A stretch of DNA of 64,000 bases from Schlegelella_A sp038318385 (GCA_038318385.1 JBBQCD010000015.1:6586-70585), one strand, 5' to 3'; shown: positions 28,781 to 40,278, counted from the first letter of the stretch. The notes: generated from the letters alone by a model not told the origin. Translations and numbers: made by a program.

Positions 28781-29257
28781 GTGGGTTATGCGATCCTGAA
28801 GTCGATCCACCTGCTCGGCGTCGTCGCCTGGGTCGGCGGCATGTTCTTCGCCCTCTACTGCCTGCGCCCTGCGGCCGCAGCCCTCGAGCCGCCGTTGCGG
28901 GTGGTGTTGATGCGCGACGCACTCAAGCGCTTCTTCGATGTCGTGCTCGTCGCGGCCGCGCTGGTTCTCGCGAGCGGCGCCTGGATGATCGCGACGGCCT
29001 CGCGCGTGTCGGTCAATGCAGGCATCGGCTTCAACATGCCGGTCGACTGGCACGTGATGGTGACGCTCGGCGTCGTCATGATCGCCGTCTTCGGCTATGT
29101 CCGCTTCGCCGTCTTCCGACAGTTGCAGGACGCGACCGTCGCGCGTGACTGGCCGGCGGCGGCCGCGGCGCTCGGACGTATCAGGGCGCTGGTGCTCGTC
29201 AACCTCGCGCTTGCGGTTGTCATCATCGTCGTCACCCGCCTCGGCGAGGCGTCCTGA
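28781..29257 (+). CDS. CopD-like membrane protein
   Basis: 158 residues from a GTG at 28781 with GGGAGG just upstream. Four membrane helices: the first, ILKSIHLLGVVAWVGGMFFALY, has the His and Gly-Gly pattern of CopD/HemJ-like proteins, followed by FFDVVLVAAALVLASG, WHVMVTLGVVMIAVFG and LVLVNLALAVVIIVV. CopD members take part in copper import or haem-linked redox. The metal is not identifiable here. The gene is divergent from the zinc-ribbon pair (141-base gap) and convergent with the kinase gene. Confidence 0.75.
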   Translation: MGYAILKSIHLLGVVAWVGGMFFALYCLRPAAAALEPPLRVVLMRDALKRFFDVVLVAAALVLASGAWMIATASRVSVNAGIGFNMPVDWHVMVTLGVVMIAVFGYVRFAVFRQLQDATVARDWPAAAAALGRIRALVLVNLALAVVIIVVTRLGEAS

Positions 29258-29267
29258 CGCCTCGCCG
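29242..29267. terminator. Strong 11-bp stem-loop over the CopD-like stop codon
   Basis: CGGCGAGGCGT (29242-29252) pairs fully with ACGCCTCGCCG (29257-29267) around a 4-base CCTG loop that contains the start of the TGA at 29255-29257. No U-run follows in either direction. It sits between converging genes, so a bidirectional or Rho-aiding terminator is likely. Confidence 0.5.
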
Positions 29268-29308
29268 GCGCGCTGCCGTGGTGCGGCGCGTGGCTCGCGA
29301 TCGGAGCC

Positions 29309-29944
29309 TCAGCGCGGCGGCAGCGGCAACAGGTGGCGCTCGCAATCGGCGTCGCCACAACGTTCGCAGGTCCAGTGCCAGCGCGGACCGTTTTCGTTGA
29401 CCGGAGGTTCCAGCGCACGCCTTGCAGCGGCCAGCGCGGCCTCCACGCGTGGCGGGCCCGAGCCGGCGACGACCGAAAAGGCGATGCCGCCGCGGTGCAA
29501 GGCCGCGCGCAGCTTGGTGTCGACCGGCTCGCGCACATGGGGTCCGTCGCGCTGCAGGCCGTCGGGCAGCCAGGGCAGGTCCAGCGCCGTGACGAGCGTC
29601 GCCCGGCAGTCGCGCTGGGCGGCCTCGGCCGCCGCGTAGAGGCTGGTGTCGTCGAAGACCTGGTCGCTGTAGATCGCGATCATCAACGCCGTCGTGTCCG
29701 CCACCACGACAGCGTGCGCGCCGGCTGCGACGTCGATGCGGCGCTGCTGTTCGGCGGCGATTCCACGCTGCTCCTCGCGCCGGGGCGTGCGCCCTTCGCG
29801 CGCGCAGAACTCGCGCAGGAATTCGCCGACGACGACGACGTCGTGGCCTTCGGCGCCGAGCCCCGCGGCGAGCGCTGCGGCCAGCGTCGTCTTGCCGGTG
29901 CTCTCCGCGCCGAGCAGGGCGATGACGGCGCCGCGGGCCGTCAT
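29309..29944 (-). CDS. NadR-like nicotinamide riboside kinase with Cys-rich tail
   Basis: 211 residues. P-loop GAESTGKTTLA near the N-terminus and EFLREFC, then ADTTALMIAIYS and a central DLPWLPDG are the features of NadR-type ribosylnicotinamide kinases, which phosphorylate nicotinamide riboside to NMN. Its ATG overlaps the pnuC stop (ATGA at 29941-29944), so the transporter and kinase are translationally coupled, a known pairing for import by metabolic trapping. The last 20 residues carry CERCGDADCERH, a possible zinc-binding addition that I do not associate with the family. Confidence 0.85.
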   Translation of the reverse strand: MTARGAVIALLGAESTGKTTLAAALAAGLGAEGHDVVVVGEFLREFCAREGRTPRREEQRGIAAEQQRRIDVAAGAHAVVVADTTALMIAIYSDQVFDDTSLYAAAEAAQRDCRATLVTALDLPWLPDGLQRDGPHVREPVDTKLRAALHRGGIAFSVVAGSGPPRVEAALAAARRALEPPVNENGPRWHWTCERCGDADCERHLLPLPPR

Positions 29945-30579
29945 GCCGCGCTCCGGCGGCGCGCGATCTCGCGCCAGGCGCGCCACCCGATCACCGACAT
30001 CGCGATGAACAGCGCGTACAGGATCACCGTCAGCCACAGGCCCTTGTAGGCGAAAAGGGCGACGCTGACGACGTTGACGACCAGCCACGTCGGCCAGTTC
30101 TCGATGTACTTGCGGCCGAGCAGCCACTGGCCGAGCACGCTGGCCGCGGTCGGAAAGGCGTCCCACCACGGCACGTCGGTGTCGGTGTAGCTGCGCAGGA
30201 AGAGGCCGGTTGCGGGCCAGGCCGCGGCGAGCGCGAGGATTGCGATCCAGCGCCCGCGCGTCCCGAGCGCACGCACCTCCAGCTTCGCGCCGTCCGCGGT
30301 AGTGCCGCGCAGCCACTCCCACCAGCCCCAGAGCGCGACGACGGCGAAGAAGACCTGCAAGCTGGCGTCGCCGTACAGGCGGCTTTCCCAGAAGAGGCCG
30401 ACGTACAGCAACGAACTGACGATGGCGAGCGGCCAGCCGAGCGGGTTGACGCGGATGTTCATCACCACGGTGCCGATCGCCAGCGCGAATGCCACGATCT
30501 CCAGCCAGGTGACGGGCGATCCCCACAGCACGAAGGCCGGGCGCAACAGGGGTTCGAGCGCGGCCAGCAGCGCCTGCAT
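29941..30579 (-). CDS. pnuC: PnuC-type nicotinamide riboside transporter
   Basis: 212 residues with about seven membrane helices. PnuC features include NIRVNPLGWPLAIVSS, ASLQVFFAVVALWGWWEWL and, near the end, LLGRKYIENWPTWLVVN and FAYKGLWLTVILY. PnuC lets nicotinamide riboside cross the inner membrane by facilitated diffusion, and the coupled kinase traps it. The gene begins 18 bases after ftsB and may be read from the pyrG-kdsA-eno-ftsB transcript. No NAD-linked riboswitch is visible in that short gap. Confidence 0.93.
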   Translation of the reverse strand: MQALLAALEPLLRPAFVLWGSPVTWLEIVAFALAIGTVVMNIRVNPLGWPLAIVSSLLYVGLFWESRLYGDASLQVFFAVVALWGWWEWLRGTTADGAKLEVRALGTRGRWIAILALAAAWPATGLFLRSYTDTDVPWWDAFPTAASVLGQWLLGRKYIENWPTWLVVNVVSVALFAYKGLWLTVILYALFIAMSVIGWRAWREIARRRSAA

Positions 30580-30597
30580 GGTGGAGCGCCTCGCGCC

Positions 30598-30876
30598 TCA
30601 GCGCTTGGGCGTGGAGACCTGGACGAGGATCTCGTCGGGCTTGACCATGCCGAGCTCGTAGCGCGCCTTCTCCTCGACCATCTCGAGGCCTTCCTTCAGG
30701 TCACGGACCTCCGCGGCGAGCTGCTCGTTGCGTCGTCGGGCGTCGTCGTTGGCGACCTTCTGAACGCGCAGCCGCGTCCCCAGGTCGACCGTGCGGCCGA
30801 CGCCGCCCTTGCCGAACCAGAGTTCGGCATGGACCAGCAGCAGCAGCACGACGAGGGCGAGGGTGACGAAGCGCAT
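30598..30876 (-). CDS. ftsB: Cell division protein FtsB
   Basis: 92 residues: short N-terminus, one membrane helix (FVTLALVVLLLLVHAEL), then a coiled coil (VQKVANDDARRRNEQLAAEV and KEGLEMVEEKARYELGMVKPDE). The end matches the FtsB consensus with a Glu-Arg-x-Glu-Leu-Gly-Met segment. FtsB joins FtsL and FtsQ in the divisome. Position directly after eno (25 bases) is the classic proteobacterial order. Confidence 0.94.
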   Translation of the reverse strand: MRFVTLALVVLLLLVHAELWFGKGGVGRTVDLGTRLRVQKVANDDARRRNEQLAAEVRDLKEGLEMVEEKARYELGMVKPDEILVQVSTPKR

Positions 30877-30901
30877 CGGGAGGACGCCGGGACGCGAGGG
30901 C

Positions 30902-32185
<1,284 letters not shown>

Positions 32186-32225
32186 GCACTTCCTTTCGGG
32201 GTAGGGGGTCGTTGCCGAGCCGGGC

Positions 32226-33083
32226 TCAGCAGCTGAAGTCGTTCTCGAGCAGCGGCTGCGTCTTGACGACGCGGTCGAGCGCGAGCAATTGTTCGAGCAG
32301 CGCACGCATGTGCTTCAGCGGCACGGCGTTCGGGCCGTCGCTGAGCGCGTTCGCGGGATCGGGATGCGTCTCCATGAAGACGCCGGCGATGCCGACGGCG
32401 ATGGCCGCGCGCGCCAGCACCGGCACGAATTCGCGCTGGCCGCCGGAGGACGTGCCCTGGCCGCCGGGAAGCTGCACCGAGTGCGTCGCATCGAAGACGA
32501 CCGGCGCGCCGGTCTCGCGCATGATCGCCAGGCTGCGCATGTCGGACACGAGGTTGTTGTAGCCGAAGCTCGCGCCGCGCTCGCAGGCCATGAAGCGGTC
32601 TTCCGCCAGGCCCTGCTCGCGGGCCGCGGCGCGAGCCTTGTCGATCACGTTCTTCATGTCGTGCGGGGCGAGGAACTGGCCCTTCTTGATGTTCACCGGC
32701 CGCCCGCTCTGCGCGACGGCGCGGATGAAATCGGTCTGGCGACACAGGAAGGCGGGGGTCTGCAGCACGTCGACGGCCGCGGACACGGCGGCGATCTCGT
32801 CGATCGAATGCACGTCGGTCAGCACTGGCACCTTCAGGTCGCGCCGGACCTTGCCGAGGATCTCGAGGCCCTTGTCCATGCCCGGACCGCGGAAGGAAGT
32901 GCCGCTCGATCGGTTGGCCTTGTCGTAGCTCGACTTGAAGATGAACGGGATGCCGAGCGCGGCGGTCATCTCCTGCAAGCGACCGGCGACCTCGACTTGC
33001 AGCGTCTCCGATTCGACGACGCAGGGTCCTGCGATCAGGAAGAAGGGCTGCTCGAGACCGACCTCGAAGCCGCACAGCTTCAC
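32226..33083 (-). CDS. kdsA: 3-deoxy-8-phosphooctulonate synthase (KDO-8-P synthase)
   Basis: 285 residues. Condenses arabinose-5-phosphate with PEP for lipopolysaccharide core synthesis. Signature pieces: FFLIAGPCVVES, FKSSYDKANRSS, the VLTDVHSIDE stretch, QTDFIRAVAQSG, NIKKGQFLAPHDMKNVI, FDATHSVQLPG and GVFMETHPDP. It is preceded by pyrG (34 bases) and followed by eno, the usual gene order in this group. PEP is both its substrate and the product of the next gene. Confidence 0.97.
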   Translation of the reverse strand: MKLCGFEVGLEQPFFLIAGPCVVESETLQVEVAGRLQEMTAALGIPFIFKSSYDKANRSSGTSFRGPGMDKGLEILGKVRRDLKVPVLTDVHSIDEIAAVSAAVDVLQTPAFLCRQTDFIRAVAQSGRPVNIKKGQFLAPHDMKNVIDKARAAAREQGLAEDRFMACERGASFGYNNLVSDMRSLAIMRETGAPVVFDATHSVQLPGGQGTSSGGQREFVPVLARAAIAVGIAGVFMETHPDPANALSDGPNAVPLKHMRALLEQLLALDRVVKTQPLLENDFSC

Positions 33084-33117
33084 GGCTGCCCCTGCGCGAT
33101 CCGGCCCGCCGGGCCGG

Positions 33118-34770
<1,653 letters not shown>

Positions 34771-34816
34771 TGCATGCGACACCTGCTGTTTGCAAATGCC
34801 CGGGTGGTAAAGGGTG

Positions 34817-34822
34817 ATTATA
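34817..34822 (-). promoter_or_regulatory. Consensus -10 element upstream of pyrG
   Basis: TATAAT on the minus strand, 47 bases before the pyrG ATG, in a 94-base intergenic gap. The -35 is weak: ACAGGT at 17-base spacing. Likely drives the pyrG-kdsA-eno-ftsB row. Confidence 0.55.
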
Positions 34823-34864
34823 GGCGGGGGGTCCGGGCGACCTGTCGTCGGCGTCGCCGGCGCG

Positions 34865-35710
34865 TCAGCTCGTGGCGGGCGGCGTGGAAAAAACCTCGAT
34901 CCAGCGCAGGACTTCGGCCGCGGTATCCGCCGGACGCTCCATCGGGAAGAGGTGCGTGCCCTCGAGCCTGGAGATGCGTCCGTGCGTGAGGCGTCGCGTG
35001 GCCTCGAGGCCGACGCGGCGCACCTCGACCGAGCGCGAACCTTCGATGAAGGCCACGGGGCACTGCAACGGATGGGCGCGCAGCACGCGCGCCAGATGAT
35101 GCGGCAAGGTGTTGTAGATCGCGGTCTCGACCGCGCGGTCGAACGCCAGCCGCTGGTCGGGGGTCGCGTGCGACGGTCCCGGCACGGTGCCGCTGGCGAT
35201 GTAATCGCGCAGCACGCCCGGCGCCCAGCCGGCGAACACCGGCTTTTTTGCGAAGTGCTCGAACGCGGCCTCGGCGCTCGGCCACTGCTGGCGCCGGCGG
35301 CGGGACACGTGCGCGGGCGACAGGCGCTCGCCGATGCCGGCGGCCTTGGCCACCTGCAGCGCCCGCGCCTTCCAGCCGGCGAGGATCGGCGAATCGAGCA
35401 GGACCACACCTTGCGCGAGGTCGGGGCGACGTGCGGCGGCGAGAACACTGACATACCCGCCGAGCGAATGGCCCACCAGCCAGGCCGGGCCGCCGACCTC
35501 GTGATCGATGAAATGGAGGAGTTCTTCGCGCAGGTGCGGCCAGTTGCTCGTCACCGGAAATCGCGGATCGTGGCCGAACTTGTCGAGGGCATGGACGGTG
35601 AAGCCGGCAGTGCGCCAGGCCTCGAACAGCTGGCGATAGGTGCCACCGGGAAAACCGTTGGCGTGGGCGAAGACGATGCTGCGCGAGGTCGCGCCGGCGG
35701 GTTGCGTCAT
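34865..35710 (-). CDS. Alpha/beta hydrolase
   Basis: 281 residues. Nucleophile elbow GHSLGGYVSVLAA supplies the catalytic Ser; a Glu/Asp and His (EGTHLFPMERP) near the end complete the triad. It begins IVFAHANGFPGGTYRQLFE with the oxyanion HAN motif seen in esterase/haloperoxidase-type hydrolases. The start is 2 bases after the Anbu gene stop, making mutS-Anbu-hydrolase a tightly packed row. Substrate unknown. Confidence 0.85.
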   Translation of the reverse strand: MTQPAGATSRSIVFAHANGFPGGTYRQLFEAWRTAGFTVHALDKFGHDPRFPVTSNWPHLREELLHFIDHEVGGPAWLVGHSLGGYVSVLAAARRPDLAQGVVLLDSPILAGWKARALQVAKAAGIGERLSPAHVSRRRRQQWPSAEAAFEHFAKKPVFAGWAPGVLRDYIASGTVPGPSHATPDQRLAFDRAVETAIYNTLPHHLARVLRAHPLQCPVAFIEGSRSVEVRRVGLEATRRLTHGRISRLEGTHLFPMERPADTAAEVLRWIEVFSTPPATS

Positions 35711-35712
35711 CC

Positions 35713-36534
35713 TCAGACGACCTTCTCGCCGGGGTGGGTGATCTTGCGCATCGGCTCGTAGCGCGACGGCACCAGCAGCGGCGCGGTCGCGGTCGCGGTG
35801 CCCCATTCGGGATCGTCGATCGACTCGAAGACCTGGCGCAGCTTCTCGCCCCAACTGCCGCGAATCATCTGGAAATACGGGTTGCGCTCGTCGATGCAGA
35901 CGACCTGCTGGGTCTGGAGCCGGTTGGTCTCGTAGACCACCAGGTCGAGCGGCAGGCCCACGGAGAGGTTCGACTTCAAGGTCGAATCCATCGACACCAG
36001 TACGCACTTGGCGGCCTGGTCGAGCGGCGTCGCCGGTGTCAGCATGCGGTCGAGCACGGGCTTGCCGTACTTCGATTCGCCGATCTGGAAGTAGCAGGTC
36101 TCCCGCGTCGCCTCGATGAAGTTGCCGGCCGAGTAGACGAGGAAGAGCCGGATGCCCTCGCCGGCGATCTGTCCGCCGAAGATCATCGACGCGTTGAAGT
36201 CGAAGCCCGACTTCTCGAGCGCGGCGCCGTCCTGGTCGAAGACGTGGCGCACCGCGGAGCCCAGCACCCGGGCGGCGTCGAACATGCTGGTCGCGTTCCA
36301 GATCGTGATCGGCGGCCCGTTCGGGTTGTCGATCTCCTCGACCTGGAGGATCTCGCGCACCTGCTGGGAGATCGACAGGTTGCCGGCCGAGAGCATCACC
36401 ATGAAGCGGTCGCCGGGGCGCTCGTAGACCATCATCTTGCGGAACGTGCTGATCTGGTCCAGGCCCGCGTTGGTGCGCGAGTCGGACAGGAACACGAGGC
36501 CCGCATCGAGCTTGACGCCGACGCAATAGGTCAT
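35713..36534 (-). CDS. Anbu-type proteasome-like peptidase
   Basis: 273 residues. N-terminal nucleophile fold of the proteasome beta-like Anbu (ancestral beta subunit) family. After Met removal Thr1 is followed at the expected places by Asp17 (FLSDSRTNAG) and Lys32 (TFRKMMVYE), the three catalytic residues. Further family segments: GDRFMVMLSAGNLSISQ and KPVLDRML. Anbu forms ring assemblies and is usually found near ATP-grasp, alpha-E and transglutaminase genes. Here those genes are about 29 kb away at the start of the window. The ATG overlaps the mutS TGA (36531-36534). Confidence 0.9.
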   Translation of the reverse strand: MTYCVGVKLDAGLVFLSDSRTNAGLDQISTFRKMMVYERPGDRFMVMLSAGNLSISQQVREILQVEEIDNPNGPPITIWNATSMFDAARVLGSAVRHVFDQDGAALEKSGFDFNASMIFGGQIAGEGIRLFLVYSAGNFIEATRETCYFQIGESKYGKPVLDRMLTPATPLDQAAKCVLVSMDSTLKSNLSVGLPLDLVVYETNRLQTQQVVCIDERNPYFQMIRGSWGEKLRQVFESIDDPEWGTATATAPLLVPSRYEPMRKITHPGEKVV

Positions 36535-39206
36535 GACGATTTTCCTTGCAGGGACTTGAGTTCGTAGAGCGCCTCGAGCGCTTCCTTGGGGCTGAGCATA
36601 TCGGGCTCGAGGCGGGCGAGCGTTTCCTCGGCGGCGGAGCGCTCGCGGGCGGCGGCCTGAGGGGGCGCCGCGAAGAGGTCGATCTGCGCGCTGGCGGCAG
36701 TGCGCTGCGCCTCGAGCGCCTCGAGCGTCGCCCGCGCCTGGCGCACCAGGGAAGCCGGCATGCCGGCCAGGCGTGCCACCTGCACGCCGTAGCTGCGGCT
36801 GGCAGGACCGGCCTCGATGGCGTGCAGGAAGACGATGTCGTCGCCGCTCTCGGCCGCGCCGACGTGGACGTTGAGGGCGCGTTCGTGTTTCGCCGGAAAC
36901 TCGGTCAGCTCGAAGTAGTGCGTTGCGAACAGCGTGAAGGCGCGGTTGCGCTCGTGCAGGTGGTGGGCGATCGCGCCGGCCAGCGCCAGGCCGTCGAAGG
37001 TCGACGTGCCGCGACCGATCTCGTCCATCAGGACCAGCGAGTGTTCGGTCGCGCCGTGCAGGATCGCCGCGGCTTCGGTCATCTCGACCATGAAGGTCGA
37101 CTGGGCGTTGGCCAGGTCGTCGGCCGCGCCGATGCGGGTGTGGATCGCGTCGATCGGGCCGAGCCGACAGGCATCGGCCGGCACGTACGAGCCCATCGCG
37201 GCGAGCAGGACGATCAGCGCGACCTGGCGCATGAAGGTGCTCTTGCCGCCCATGTTCGGACCGGTGATGACGAGCATGCGCCGGGTCGGATCGAGCCGGC
37301 AGTCGTTCGGCATGAAGCGGCCGGTGCCGCCGGCCATCAGGCGTGCCTCGACGACCGGATGGCGGCCGCCGGCGATGTCGATGCAGGGCTCGCGGACGAA
37401 CTGGGGCCGGCACCAGTCGAGCGTCGTTGCGCGCTCGGCCAGCGCCCCGAGGACGTCGAGGCTCGCCAGCGCACGCGCCAGCGCGCCGAGCGGCGCAAGT
37501 TCGGCCTGGAGCTGGTCGAGGAGATCCTCGTAGAGCAGCTTCTCGCGCGCCAACGCCCGCTCCTGCGCCGACAGCGCCTTGTCCTCGAAGGCCTTGAGCT
37601 CCGGCGTGATGTAGCGCTCGGCGTTCTTCAGCGTCTGCCGGCGGCGGTAGTCGGCCGGGACCTTCGAGGCCTGGCCTTGCGTCACCTCGATGTAGAAGCC
37701 GTGGACCTTGTTGAACTGCACGCGCAGGTTGGCGATGCCGGTGCGCGCGCGCTCGGTGGCCTCGAGTTGCAGCAAGAAGGTGTCGCAGTTTTGCATGATG
37801 CCGCGCAGCTCGTCGAGGGCGGCATCGAACCCAGCCGCGATCACGCCGCCGTCGCGCACCAGCGCAGCGGGCTCGACCGCAAGCGTTGCCTCGAGTCGTT
37901 GCAAGATGGAGGAGGGCGGTTCGAGCGCGCCACGCAAGGCGTCGAGCAATTCGGCGGCGCCTGCAGGGACGCCGGCGCGCAGCGCCGGCAGCGCCTGCAG
38001 CGTCGCCCGCAATCCCGCGAGTTCGCGGGGGCGGACCTGGCGCAGCGCCAGCCGCGCGGTGATGCGCTCGACGTCGCTGACGCCGCGCAGCGCCTGGCGA
38101 AGCGGCGCGGTGGCGTCAGTGTCGAGCAGCGCCTCGATGGCGTCGTGGCGCGCCAGGGCCATCCCGCGCTCGCGCAGCGGCCGCGTCAGCCACTGGCGCA
38201 GCGTGCGGCTGCCCATGCCGGTCGCGCAGCCGTCGAGCAGCGACAGCAGCGTCGGCGCATCCTCGCCGCGGAGCGTCTGCGTCAGCTCGAGATTGCGCTG
38301 TGTCGTCGGCGGCAGGTCGAGAAGGTCCGTGGCGCGCCGCACCTCCAGGCTGCGCACATGCGCCAGCGCCTGACCCTGGGTGTGTTCCGCATAGCTCAGC
38401 AGCGCAGCGGCGGCGGCATGGGCGGCTGGCAGATCCTGGGCGTTGAAGCCGGCGAGGTTGGCCACGCGGAGCTGTTCGCAGAGCTTGCGCGCACCCAGGG
38501 CGGCGTCGAACTGCCAGGCGGGACGCGGCGTGACGGGAGCCCGCCCGGCCTGGGTGGCGGCGGGGATGCGCTCGCGATCGGCCAGCACCTCGGCGGGGGC
38601 GAGCCGCGCCAGCCAGGCCTCGAGCTCGGAGCCGCTGCATTGCGCAAGGCCGAGCTCGCCGCTCGACAGCGCGAGCCACGCCAAGCCGTGCACGCCGCGG
38701 ACCTCGCTGACGGCGAGCAAGAGCGCGTCGCGCTTGTCGTCGAGAAGCGCGGTGTCGGTCACCGTGCCCGGCGTGATGACGCGGACGACCTTGCGCTCGA
38801 CCGGTCCCTTTGCCGTTGCCACGTCGCCGACCTGCTCGCAGATCGCCACGGCCTCGCCGAGCCGGATCAGCTTGGCGAGGTAGGTCTCGACCGACACCAC
38901 GGGCACCCCCGCCATCACCACCGGCTCGCCGGCACTCGCGCCGCGCTGCGTCAGCGTGACGTCGAGCAGGCGGCTCGCCTTGCGCGCGTCGTCGAAGAAC
39001 AGCTCGTAGAAGTCGCCCATCCGATAGAAGACAAGCGTGTCGGCGAAGTCCGCCTTGATGCGCAGGTACTGCTGCATCATCGGCGTGTGGGCGGCGAGCG
39101 GGGCGGCCTCTACCGACGGATTGCGGGCGGATGTCGGGAATTCCAAGGAGAGGTCTCTCGGCAGCGAGGCAACGGGGGGTCGCACCGGGCGTCGCAAAGG
39201 ACACAT
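36531..39206 (-). CDS. mutS: DNA mismatch repair protein MutS
   Basis: 891 residues if the ATG at 39206 is used. Mismatch-binding domain I with FYRMGDFYELFFDDA (Phe-x-Glu-type segment), connector, lever and clamp domains, then the ATPase with Walker A GPNMGGKSTFMRQ, GSYVPADACRLGPID, Walker B LVLMDEIGRGTSTFDG and the His in FATHYFELTEF. The start is uncertain. A TTG at 39146 (followed by GAATTC, reading EFPTSARNP) would give a shorter, more typical N-terminus before APLAAHTPMMQQYLRIK. The ATG version adds 20 Pro/Arg-rich residues not seen in close relatives as I remember them. It heads the row with Anbu and the hydrolase. Confidence 0.95.
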   Translation of the reverse strand: MCPLRRPVRPPVASLPRDLSLEFPTSARNPSVEAAPLAAHTPMMQQYLRIKADFADTLVFYRMGDFYELFFDDARKASRLLDVTLTQRGASAGEPVVMAGVPVVSVETYLAKLIRLGEAVAICEQVGDVATAKGPVERKVVRVITPGTVTDTALLDDKRDALLLAVSEVRGVHGLAWLALSSGELGLAQCSGSELEAWLARLAPAEVLADRERIPAATQAGRAPVTPRPAWQFDAALGARKLCEQLRVANLAGFNAQDLPAAHAAAAALLSYAEHTQGQALAHVRSLEVRRATDLLDLPPTTQRNLELTQTLRGEDAPTLLSLLDGCATGMGSRTLRQWLTRPLRERGMALARHDAIEALLDTDATAPLRQALRGVSDVERITARLALRQVRPRELAGLRATLQALPALRAGVPAGAAELLDALRGALEPPSSILQRLEATLAVEPAALVRDGGVIAAGFDAALDELRGIMQNCDTFLLQLEATERARTGIANLRVQFNKVHGFYIEVTQGQASKVPADYRRRQTLKNAERYITPELKAFEDKALSAQERALAREKLLYEDLLDQLQAELAPLGALARALASLDVLGALAERATTLDWCRPQFVREPCIDIAGGRHPVVEARLMAGGTGRFMPNDCRLDPTRRMLVITGPNMGGKSTFMRQVALIVLLAAMGSYVPADACRLGPIDAIHTRIGAADDLANAQSTFMVEMTEAAAILHGATEHSLVLMDEIGRGTSTFDGLALAGAIAHHLHERNRAFTLFATHYFELTEFPAKHERALNVHVGAAESGDDIVFLHAIEAGPASRSYGVQVARLAGMPASLVRQARATLEALEAQRTAASAQIDLFAAPPQAAARERSAAEETLARLEPDMLSPKEALEALYELKSLQGKSS

Positions 39207-39354
39207 TGTCACCGACGCGTCGCGCGCTGGCGCTTGGGAGGGTGTCGAGCGACAGACGCACCGAGACCACTTGCGTGCGCAGGCGTGACGATCGGCTTCT
39301 TCAAGTCGCCCCGGACACCGCAAAATAGCGGGAATTCCTCACTTCAAGGCCTGT

Positions 39355-40278
39355 GTGGCGCAACTTCGGACCAGCCCGGAACCGACGCCGTCGTCGCTGA
39401 TGGACGACACCCAGTCTGGAGCGCGGGAATCGTCGTTCAACACGGCCGCCCAGTTCCGCCGCGCATTCGCGCGCTCCGCCGCCATCCTCTCGCTCGAAAG
39501 CCTGCAGCCGCCCGCGGGCTGGGAAGAGGTCCGCGACCAGGTCATCGCCGGTTCCCGCACGATCGGCGACGCGATCGTCGGGGTCACCGGAGAGCGTCGG
39601 GGGTTGCCTGACGTACCGCGGCCGCGCGCCGTCGGCCTGGACCGCTATGTCGATCCGGTCACGAAGATTGCGTACAACCGGCTCGGACTGCGCCGCCGCT
39701 CGGAACTGGCCGCGGCCGACTACAAGATGACCGATGTCCGGCTTGCGCAGCTGATCCTCGAACCCATCCGCGGCACTTTCGATCTCGACCACCTCGAGCG
39801 CTTGCACCGGCACATCCATTCCGACCTGTACGACTGGGCGGGCGAGCACCGCACCATCAGCTTCAGCCGCGGCCTGAACGCCGAGCCGGGCTGGAAGGCC
39901 CGGTTCGCGCGCGTCGACGACATCGCCATGGTGGCGGGTTCGATCCGCCACGACCTCGGTATGTGGAACACGTTGAACGGGCTGGCCCACGCCGACTTCC
40001 TGGTGCGCCTGACGTCGATCTACGTCAAGCTGAACTACATGCACCCGTTTCTCAAGGGCAACGGCCGAGCGATCGCCGCCATGCTCACGCAACTGGCGAA
40101 CGATGCGCGCTACGCACTCCACTTCGAGCGCGTCGAGCCTGAAGAGTGGAGCCGCGCGACGGCCTACAGCATGCCGCGAGTGGGCAACGGACCGGACGCG
40201 ACGAAGCTGATGCGCGACCTTCGCCCGATCCGCGACGTCTTCGTGCGCATCGCCGTGCCGATGGCAGATCTCGACTGA
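39355..40278 (+). CDS. Fic-domain protein with altered catalytic motif
   Basis: 307 residues. A Fic core from about residue 125 includes HSDLYDWAGEHRTIS (flap region). The motif runs H230-P-F-L-K234-G-N-G-R238-AIA. In the usual Hx[FP]x[DE]GNGRxxR the acidic residue, which coordinates Mg2+, is Lys234, and the trailing Arg is Ala241; His230, Asn236 and Arg238 are kept. I see no (S/T)xxxE(G/N) inhibitory helix and no small antitoxin ORF adjacent. Typical Fic proteins AMPylate Tyr/Thr; this variant may be inactive, use another donor, or be a phosphocholine or kinase-type relative. Divergent from mutS across 148 bases and convergent with suhB. Confidence 0.85.
   Translation: MAQLRTSPEPTPSSLMDDTQSGARESSFNTAAQFRRAFARSAAILSLESLQPPAGWEEVRDQVIAGSRTIGDAIVGVTGERRGLPDVPRPRAVGLDRYVDPVTKIAYNRLGLRRRSELAAADYKMTDVRLAQLILEPIRGTFDLDHLERLHRHIHSDLYDWAGEHRTISFSRGLNAEPGWKARFARVDDIAMVAGSIRHDLGMWNTLNGLAHADFLVRLTSIYVKLNYMHPFLKGNGRAIAAMLTQLANDARYALHFERVEPEEWSRATAYSMPRVGNGPDATKLMRDLRPIRDVFVRIAVPMADLD

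Noticed and set aside
36546..39611. A 1021-codon plus-strand frame opposite mutS
   Set aside because: Antisense of mutS, with no recognisable fold and a composition typical of GC-rich shadow frames.
39355..40278. Fic gene as part of a prophage or toxin-antitoxin island
   Set aside because: Flanks are housekeeping genes (mutS, suhB), no integrase, repeat or antitoxin ORF is present, and base composition does not visibly change.
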